From Zygnema cylindricum (Eukaryota; Streptophyta; Zygnematophyceae; Zygnematales; Zygnemataceae): a DNA stretch of 23,462 nucleotides. Shown here piece by piece: positions 17,028-23,462 of the stretch. Location of the stretch: NCBI GenBank assembly GCA_037447655.1, contig JBBHKE010002322.1, forward strand, positions 10,001 to 33,462, given 5' to 3'. Below the pieces are notes generated by a model, which saw only the letters and a program-made list of their open reading frames with translations, did no database searches and was not told where the DNA came from. How positions within the stretch are numbered: the first letter of the stretch is position 1; the number at the start of each line of letters is the position of its first letter. Position numbers and translations under genes: made by a program.

Positions 17028-18008
17028 GGGCACTTTCCCATGTAACCGAAACTTTCATCTTGTAACTTTGTTTATAACGAAGATTCTCTGTATATCTTTA
17101 TGAGCAATCCGATGTAATCGCGTATAACTTGTTACTTCAAAAAGTGAGAAGCGTAGACGTGTAGGAAACATGTGACACATAAACGGTACATAAAATGTTG
17201 CGAAACTTCCAATCAATTTTGATTTCAGACGTCCACCCGCACGTTGAATAATTTCTGTCACTTCGCAATATCTGCACGCCACATTCTCGACGTGGAGGTA
17301 TTGCAGATGTTTAGGGTTTGTGACATTGTGACGTCATGCGCGTCACGCTCAACTATGACAGCGCCCACATCACAACTTCTAAAACTTTCCGCTATGATTT
17401 CCCGATTGTTATTTTTTCACTTTTCCTACTCTACTTGCCATCAAAATACGCTCAAAGATAGTAAAAAGAAATCATTTTCATAGATTTTTCATTTGATACC
17501 ATTATAGACATTTTTCGTTGCAAAAATTGTGAGATAGACGCGGTAGTGGGAGAGGGAGAGAGAGAGAGGCGCTTTCACAAACTTCCCTTTTGCGAAATGG
17601 CGTCCGTTGGACGAGACCCCTTCACTTCCTCTGTACGAAAAAAGGTGCACGGAAAAAAGTACGTACAGGTTGTAAACGTGCAGTGGGTTTTTTTTTTGAG
17701 GAAAATTTTGTCAAAAACCTCCGACGCATGCGAAATCATATGCATATTCGCCCACGTCGTGGAACTTTATTTAAAATCACCTCGCAAAGATGATCTGGAA
17801 GGACGCGAAAGTGGGTCGTAACTCGCTAAATAATAAACAACATCGCGATAGACAACAAACTGCGCTACAGCTAAAGTTTTAATGTAACGCAACTTGTATG
17901 GTGGTAATTTGAATTTTTTGGTACGGCTGCAGATTTTTTCCTTTTTTTTCAAGTTATAAAGGAAAACGACAGAAAATAACTATAATTTTAGCACATGGGA
18001 AAGTGCCC
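17028..18008. mobile_element. PIF/Harbinger-like MITE, second family (981 bp)
   Basis: The ends are a perfect 16 bp inverted repeat, GGGCACTTTCCCATGT and its reverse complement. Flanks are TTA (17025-17027) and TAA (18009-18011). The right-end subterminal part, read inward, contains TTTTCTGTCGTTTTC as in the 770 bp family, so the two families share terminal sequences but not interiors. No transposase frame was found. A truncated relative lies at 21037-21244. It abuts copies 1 and 2 with only the target trinucleotides between. Confidence 0.72.
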
Positions 18009-18011
18009 TAA

Positions 18012-19546
18012 GGGTGCGTCTCTATGTACTTAAAACTTTGAAAATATACTTTGTTTTTTAGCGCAAAACCGGCGGACCCGGATTTCGTGTGTCCTTATGT
18101 GTACCAAACGAAATTGTCATTTAAAAGGTGTGACGATTGTATGAGTCGGCGATACCCGTGACGGCTGTCGACAGTGTACAATGTGTGATGACGCACCAAA
18201 TTGTAAAAAAATGCTTTGAACATCGCATAACCTTGCGTGACATTTGTAGACATGCGAGTCTGCGTCAGAGAGGCGGCGTATGCGACTTGCTGGGGGGCCC
18301 TCGGAGATTTCTCACGATTTCGTCAAATGGAACCAGAATTTTGAGACCCTGTAATGTAAAAATCCGTACTGAAGGAAACGCGACAAAACAAAATAAATTG
18401 TGCACTATGATGGACGCAAAGTCGAAAACGGACATAACATAACCAATAGTGTACCTTTCAAACGGCGATTGAATTCGTTTTAAATTTTTACAGGTGCGAA
18501 CACGTGTTCCTATTTCTTTTTCGAAAAATGTTTGTTTTAAACACATCGGCCTTTTGTTTTAAATAAAACTTTGAAGATGACGTTGTTTGGGTTGGTAGTG
18601 GGTCAAATAAGACAAAACGACAACATGTAGTACATCTTAAATTCGACGATGACTCAAAATGTACTTCTCCTTTTTTCTATTTTTTTGTACGGTTGAAACT
18701 TACGCAGTACAGCTCTAAGGGTATGTCCCCATGTGCATAAGGGTTTTTTTCTGTCGTTTTCTTGTAAAACTTAGCGTCGTACTGCCTAAGTTGCAACCGT
18801 ACGAAGGAATCACAAATTTGTAATGTACAATTTACGTCATACTCGAACTTAGGATGTACGAAAAATTTGTCTTCTTGTGTTTTTCGACCCACTTCCACGA
18901 CAAAAAAAGTCATCTTCAAACTTATGTTTAAAACACATGCGCGATGTGTTTTAAAACTAGGTATTTTTGATAAACAAATAGGAAGAAATGATCGCACGTG
19001 CCGTAATTTTCGAAAAATTTCATATGATTTCCAAAGACAAAGAAAAGTACAAAATTTGCTGTGTTTTGTCTGTTTGCGTTCAATACGACGAAGACAAGTA
19101 CACAATTTGTTTGGTTTTGTTTGTTTTCAGTATGGATTTTTTTTTGCAAGGGTCTCGAAATTCCGATGTCATTTCACGTCGACCGGATAGGAGACGCGAA
19201 GGCAGGGCGCATCTTCTTCAATCATGAAACGGCACAAGCTGGAATACGGTAGGTCTACAACGTCACGGTAAGACATGCGACGTCACAAGCAGTTCCAAAA
19301 AATAACGTGCGACAACACAGATTGTAGACCTTGACAGCCGTCACTGGTATTGTCCCCGTATACAATCGTCACAAACGCAAGTTACGATTACGTTCTTACA
19401 CATAAAGACACTTGAAAACAGGGTCCAGCGGATCTGCGCTAAGATACAAAGTAAGTTCGCTAAGGTACAAGTACATGGGGACTTACCCTAAGTTTTACAA
19501 GAAAATAAAAAAAAAACCCTTACTTTGGCACATACAGACGGACACT
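18012..19546 (-). mobile_element. PIF/Harbinger-like MITE, copy 2, inverted, split by copy 3
   Basis: 18012-18715 aligns with the reverse complement of copies 1 and 3, and its missing end resumes directly after copy 3 (from GTTTTACAAG at 19492) up to 19546. Without the nested 773 bp insertion the element is about 762 bp, the family length. It is flanked by TAA at 18009-18011 and 19547-19549. Its terminal repeats are much more diverged than those of copy 3, as expected for the older element. Confidence 0.7.
18719..19488 (+). mobile_element. PIF/Harbinger-like MITE, copy 3 (770 bp), nested in copy 2
   Basis: The ends GGGTATGTCCCCATGT and GGGTAAGTCCCCATGT (right end reversed) differ at one of 16 bases. 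TAA occurs immediately on both sides (18716-18718 and 19489-19491), a clean 3 bp target duplication. The interior aligns with copy 1, including a plus-strand open stretch at 18867-19190. No known protein domain is recognisable, so it is treated as non-autonomous. Confidence 0.8.
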
Positions 19547-19647
19547 TAATACGAGTCACTTTTTACCTCCGGTGGTACAGATATCATGTTCGCACCTTCT
19601 TGTCAAATATTAGGGTCATCAAGAGTTTCCACTAATCGATTCATTAG

Positions 19648-20169
19648 GTCGGGCCAACAAAAGGCATCTATTGATTGTTGTAATTTATAAATCTTTATTT
19701 CAGTTTATAGGGGTAAAAATAACTTAAGATATTTTTTCTAGTAATACTTACCTTAATTAGTGATACAGTAGCAAAAGGTACAGCAGAGTGTATTGTACTT
19801 TTGCAGGGACACGTGTTGGCGAAATAACGTATGTAGGTTTTTCGGAGTAGCGCCGACAGTCAAGCATACGTGTCAAAACGTTGACGATGCGATTCACATG
19901 ATCGAACGAACGGGATTTGTCCCGAGTATTCAGGAAACATATGGTACAGATCGACGGTACCATCGTCAATCGAATCTATTCCAACAGACGCGATTCACCT
20001 AGGACCGCAAGCGTGATTCGCATGGGACCACAAGTGACGAAGCACTCAAGTGCCTCGTACTACACGACCACATTCGGCTGGACTTTAGCGGTCACCGCTG
20101 ACTAAGCATTTGGAACGTTTTGTGTACGGTTAGAACGTTTTGTGTACGGTTCAATTTCTGTAAATATTT
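19648..20169 (+). repeat. Dispersed repeat, copy B
   Basis: Second copy of the 4205-4759 repeat in the same orientation, clearly homologous from TTGTAATTTATA (19678). It has two GTGATTC..GGGACC units instead of three, which accounts for most of the length difference. The T-arm-like GGTTCAAATCC of copy A has become GGGACAAATCC here (minus strand). It lies directly upstream of a copia 3'-end fragment; whether the two belong together is unclear. Confidence 0.8.
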
Positions 20170-20231
20170 GTTCCAATTCCCATTATTTCGTCTCCGATGC
20201 GAAGGAGACGGAATTCTTTTTATAACAATTA

Positions 20232-20437
20232 ATGTGGGAGAATTTGGCTGGCGATCCTCAATCATACGCGGAGGCGAGAAACTCGTGTGATTGGGAAACG
20301 AAGTGGAAGCCGGCATGGGAGAAGAGTATAAGTCAATTGTGGAAAATTCGACACTTGAGGAAGCTGCCGATATGCTTACTAAAGCGGCGACGTTTGATGT
20401 ACTTCTAAGAGGAAGACCTAAATTAGGGTTATTGTGA
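20232..20437 (+). pseudogene. Internally deleted copia pol remnant (RT start joined to RNase H end)
   Basis: The first part matches the conserved lead-in to copia RT (DPQSYAEARNS, then KWKPA). Around 20314 the frame shifts by one base, and EEYKSIVENST follows. At about 20350-20358 the sequence jumps to the far C terminus of RNase H (EEAADMLTKA), ending at TGA 20435-20437. Nearly all of RT and RNase H is therefore missing. It belongs to a different copia family from the complete element, judged by its LTR. A deletion derivative that keeps PPT and 3' LTR is the simplest reading. Confidence 0.7.
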
Positions 20438-20455
20438 TACAGATGATTCTTCAAT

Positions 20456-20467
20456 GAAGAGGGGGAA
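20456..20467 (+). other. Polypurine tract of the second copia family
   Basis: GAAGAGGGGGAA directly precedes TGTTACGATTC, the LTR start, about 19 bp after the pol stop codon. Confidence 0.75.
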
Positions 20468-21020
20468 TGTTACGATTCATTGAAAGAATCGTATGCGCGC
20501 GGAATCAATTTGATTTCGCAAAAGAAAAACTGTACTTTTTTGAATATACCGAAAGTACAGTTACGTGAAAGTTCTATAGGTTTCGCGAAATATATTTGTC
20601 GTTTCGTTTCGCGTCTAGAATTTTCGTACGTCTAGTTTAGTACGATAGTACTTCTAGCTTTGTCTAGTACTTTCGTTTTGGTTTGTCGTTTTGCTATGTT
20701 TGAGTCCTTAGTGAAATTTAGAGTGTTCTAGCTTAATCTGCGGACAGGTGGCGGATTTCTAGAGGCTTCTTGGCGGCGCACGCTCACACGTGTCACCCCA
20801 TGGCTGGTATTGTATTTAAGGGATACCAGGACTGTGTGTTAATTAATCAATGAGGAATTGGAGGATTATATGGAGTAATAGAAGAGAGAGAGCAGAAATT
20901 GTAATTTCAGTTTTTTATTAATGTGAGAATTTTCTGAAATGTCTCTTCATTGTTGATGTAATGTTTTATATTTTGAATGCTTCTGCTGCTATAATTGTTT
21001 GTTAGTGAGCTCAGAGTTTT
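20468..21020 (+). mobile_element. 3' LTR of the second copia family
   Basis: Starts TGTTACGATTC after a polypurine tract. U3 has four GTAC words (20626, 20640, 20648, 20667), an ACACGTGTCACC G-box/ABRE-like word near 20785, and a TATTTAAG box at 20813-20820 framed by TGGTAT and ATACCA inverted arms. The right end is uncertain: GAGCTCA ends at 21013, and unrelated MITE sequence begins by 21037. No 5' LTR of this family lies in the window. Confidence 0.7.
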
Positions 21021-21036
21021 TTATCGATCCTTTTAG

Positions 21037-21244
21037 AAGATGATCTGGAAGGACGCGAAAGTGGGTCGAAACTCGCTAAACGATAAACTGCATCGCGATA
21101 GACTACAAACTGCGGTACAGCTAAAGTTTTAATGGAACGCAACTTGTACGGTGGTAATTTGTTTGCAATTTTTTTCCTTTTTTTCCAAGTTATAAAGGAA
21201 AACGACAGAAAATAACTGTATCTTTAGCACATGGGAAAGTGCCC
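21037..21244. mobile_element. Truncated MITE, right end of the 981-bp family
   Basis: From AAGATGATCTGG to GGGAAAGTGCCC it matches about 17791-18008 closely, in the same orientation, with a short internal deletion. The right flank is TTA, the expected target. The left part is missing and the copia LTR lies just upstream, so the LTR element or a deletion may have removed it. Confidence 0.78.
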
Positions 21245-21380
21245 TTAGATGATGCTTCAGTGTTTTATTCGAGCTTTACTTAAAAAGTTAAAAACCATAC
21301 AATATACATATCGTATGACCAATCGGATACATACTTTTGATCGACGCCGGCGATTGCAAATCGCCTTGACACGTGTGAGG

Positions 21381-21722
21381 TTATAGTGGGCTAATGGCTG
21401 CCAAGGATGTCAGAAGTTCAGAACTAGCCTGGTTTGTACAATTTCGTACAGCAATCAGATCTGTGTATCCACACCAAATCCAGGGTGCGGCCTGACTATA
21501 ACTTTTTCTAGGAATTATGTCATCTTTTGTCGCCTTCTTAAAAGAGACAAAAACACACACGGACAATTTGCGCAACGTTCCAGATTCTGGAGCTGTGCCC
21601 ATCAGGCATATGAGACAACACCTGTACTTTATATGAATTATTCTGACACGAAGCTCATGAAAGTCTTTGTCGTCAGGCTGTTCTAAGTACCAGAAAGTAC
21701 ACTCTAATTTGGAGCCGTTTTT
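21381..21722 (-). pseudogene. Degenerate Rep-like (HUH endonuclease-like) open frame, tentative
   Basis: The minus-strand frame is open for 113 codons from 21722; the only good Met is at 21602, so a true start is not seen. By eye the order of motifs recalls the N-terminal domain of CRESS-DNA-virus Rep proteins: an aromatic/Pro segment (TFWYLEQP) where motif I would be, APESGT before the motif II position, VSFKKATK, a Trp segment, and A.RNCTNQ where YCTK (motif III) would be. The metal-binding His pair and the catalytic Tyr are absent, so it would be a dead relic. No helicase part follows. It could equally be a chance frame; the resemblance is weak and unconfirmed. Confidence 0.25.
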
Positions 21723-21805
21723 TTATCCATTCATCAGCGTTCACACTTATGACTCCGGTGCTTCCGTTCACACTTCAATGATGACAAAACTATCGAGGAA
21801 AAAAG

Positions 21806-22192
21806 TTAAAAAATGTGGAAAACTTCCCATCTACAATATCGCCGCAAAAAAACACCAGCCTCCCGATTACCGGTACAGTACCGTACGATTCTGTAATTTA
21901 AAGAAGTCCCGAGGGGCATGTAAAGTACCATTATTTTGTCAGGTACTGACGATTCACCGTTCTTGGTGCAGTGATCGTCATTTTGTAGAAGCCATCGTAT
22001 CGTACTTTTAAGGACATCTGTCGTGTTCCAGTCCATTGACACAAGTGCAAATTGATACACGTGTCGTATTATGCCGAGTGCCAATGGACAAGGATCTTCC
22101 GCCACAAAGCAGGTCCAATCAATGAATACTTTGTACGTAGTCCCCACTGTAATTGAGAGTGGCGGCTTTGACACCCAATCGCTTTTCTCCAA
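21806..22192 (-). other. Unrecognised 128-codon minus-strand frame
   Basis: Met at 22192, stop at 21806. I do not recognise the product. It ends with IVRYCTGN, loosely like a Rep motif III, which is why it is listed beside the neighbouring Rep-like frame. There is no other support for coding, and it may be a chance frame. Confidence 0.15.
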
Positions 22193-22939
22193 GTCATCAG
22201 TTTCGTTTAATACTGTACAATACAGTACAGAAAATGTAATTCAAGTAGTCACTTCTGATTGCGTAGCCCCGTACGGATGGGAGAAGGCTGCTGTACTGTA
22301 AAGTACGGAATAGCAGAACAAAAGTCTTTCAGATACAGTGACACGAAGGCTGGAGGCGTTCGGGCCCTTTGACCTCTGTGAACCATCGGAGGCTATAACC
22401 TAAAATACGGACCTTCGTTAAGGAATATAGAATATTTCAGACTGTACGGCCACAAATGGAGGGAGGCAGGAAACAGGAGGTTAGTGTAGCGTACAGTACG
22501 GAATCGTGATCTTGTTGGCCTCAAGTGGAAATTTTGGACGTATTACGAATTGAATGTTAGCTGTCTGATACGCTCATAAATGTAGAATTGTCAGCTAGTT
22601 TAGGAGATTGTGTTCGGGCAGCTTATTTCTTTTTTTTTTTCCTTCTCATTTTTTTTATCTCTACAAAGCATACCCATCCGGCTAAATTCAAATATTTAGG
22701 TCAGGATAAAAAGACGGCGGGAAGCAATCGGTGCCGTCAATGAATGGCATTTCTCTACAGATGATGTTTTGGCATTATTTGCTGACGGATGGAAAATTTA
22801 TTGCTTAATGGTATGCAGTTTCAAGTTCTCAATGCCGCTCAGCGTTTTGGAATTCTCGACTTTATTTGATATTGGGTTGTTTAGAAAGACCAAAGGAGTC
22901 CGACAGCTGCCATCCACCAAACCCGGACCTAATCCATCG
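22193..22939. other. Intergenic stretch, nothing recognised
   Basis: No supported gene. GTAC words are frequent up to about 22500, several in palindromic settings such as TACTGTACAATACAGTA near 22211. A 13-base word GTGAACCATCGGA at about 22379 is repeated at about 23043 inside the candidate gene at the right edge. A T-rich run lies at 22628-22655. Confidence 0.4.
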
Positions 22940-23318
22940 TTATCGTACATTCTTCAATGCATCAATCATTTCTTCAATATCAAGAACGCATAACCCGTCC
23001 GATGCGTCTTTATCGAAAAACGACTCCATCTCCGCCGTGTACGTGAACCATCGGAAGTTCAGAAAGCAATAGACGGTTCGGATGTTATTCAAGTCAGTTT
23101 GGACCGCGTTCCGGTACATTTTCGACTGTTTGGTATACACTATACAGCTTTTCTATGGTCGAGTCACCATCGTACAAATTGGTTATGACATATTTGATTT
23201 GTACTTTGCAGTTCCCATGCATCCTTGCTTCCCACCACACCATGACGTCATCAAGCGACGTTCCTACAATGAACTTTAGGTTTTTGAGCCGTCTGCATAT
23301 TGCATTCGTTTCCTGCAT
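22940..23318 (-). pseudogene. Unrecognised minus-strand gene or pseudogene with a frame break
   Basis: The first frame starts at ATG 23316-23318 and stops at 23094. A second frame, open across 23140-22940, overlaps it, and the two together would give a charged, non-repetitive protein of about 120 residues; a one-base indel or an unseen intron between about 23150 and 23100 would explain the switch. I recognise no domain. In favour of a real gene are the upstream telo-box words and a TATA-like box (see next entry). Against it are the break, the short length and the absence of a homologue I can name. Confidence 0.3.
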
Positions 23319-23343
23319 TCTCCAGCCTTCAGCTGAGCGAACG

Positions 23344-23450
23344 AAATTAGGGTTAGGGTTTTCTTGCTCAATTTATGGCTAGATTACACGATATTTCGTA
23401 GTTTTTTTCTGTCTATTTTCTAATTCTTAATAGCTAAGACGTATATACTA
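23344..23450 (-). promoter_or_regulatory. Candidate plant-type promoter: TATA-like box and telo-boxes
   Basis: On the minus strand a TATATAC word (about 23440-23447) lies roughly 125 bp upstream of the ATG at 23318, and AAAACCCTAACCCTAA (about 23345-23361) lies about 30-40 bp upstream. Telo-boxes (AAACCCTAA) are common near start sites of plant translation and growth genes. The arrangement suggests a transcribed 5' UTR but is based on short motifs only. Confidence 0.35.
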
Positions 23451-23462
23451 TCTTGTACACAT

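Noticed and set aside
17546-17821. 91-codon plus-strand frame inside the 981-bp MITE
   Set aside because: No transposase motif and not conserved in the truncated copy at 21037-21244.
19678-21020. Dispersed repeat B as the 5' LTR of the deleted copia element
   Set aside because: It does not resemble the LTR at 20468, and copy A occurs without any retrotransposon part.
22746-22900. FLNNP word on the minus strand as a Rep motif I
   Set aside because: Five residues in an otherwise unrelated frame; too short to support, and out of order with the Rep-like frame further left.

Overview
The window looks like transposon-rich nuclear DNA from a land plant or close relative. This rests on four things: a Ty1/copia element whose primer binding site matches, as I remember it, the plant initiator tRNA-Met anticodon arm; CCCTAA telo-box words upstream of a candidate gene; hAT-like and PIF/Harbinger-like non-autonomous DNA elements; and long AT-rich spacers with almost no open frames. 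I see no intact host gene, no bacterial operon, no CRISPR array and no rRNA.

Layout. Positions 1-1210 hold an AT-rich start and a roughly 700 bp C/T-only tract. From 1211 to 4200 there is gene-free sequence with a perfect hairpin, two short tandem repeats and a second pyrimidine-rich block. A dispersed repeat (copy A, 4205-4759) has a second copy at 19648-20169. Positions 6249-12457 are one complete but inactivated Ty1/copia retrotransposon: two 889 bp LTRs, 5 bp target duplication CATGG, PBS at the LTR edge, gag, protease, integrase, RT, RNase H and a polypurine tract. A 470 bp hAT-type MITE with an 8 bp target duplication lies at 12833-13302. A diverged solo LTR related to the copia LTR occupies about 14865-15925. 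Positions 16251-19546 are a cluster of PIF/Harbinger-like MITEs (GGG-starting terminal inverted repeats, TAA/TTA targets), one nested inside another. Positions 20232 to about 21020 are the deletion-derived 3' end of a second copia family. The right end, read on the minus strand, has weak protein-like frames: one with faint resemblance to a CRESS-DNA-virus Rep endonuclease domain, and one unrecognised gene or pseudogene with a TATA box and telo-boxes upstream.

How it fits together. In the complete copia element a GTAC-rich U3 and TATA box should start an RNA near 6830. That RNA carries four short hairpins, and its first AUG (7118) lies inside the LTR, so the gag frame runs straight through the PBS. 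The PBS pairs with the anticodon region of initiator tRNA rather than its 3' end, as in Drosophila copia. Gag and protease share one frame and integrase-RT-RNase H another. Six in-frame stops and one frameshift show this copy is dead, although its structural signals are intact.

The most unusual features are the gag start/PBS overlap with half-tRNA priming, the conserved hairpin series, the GTAC clusters shared by three LTR types, and the recurrent antisense tRNA-like segments. All counts and alignments were made by eye.
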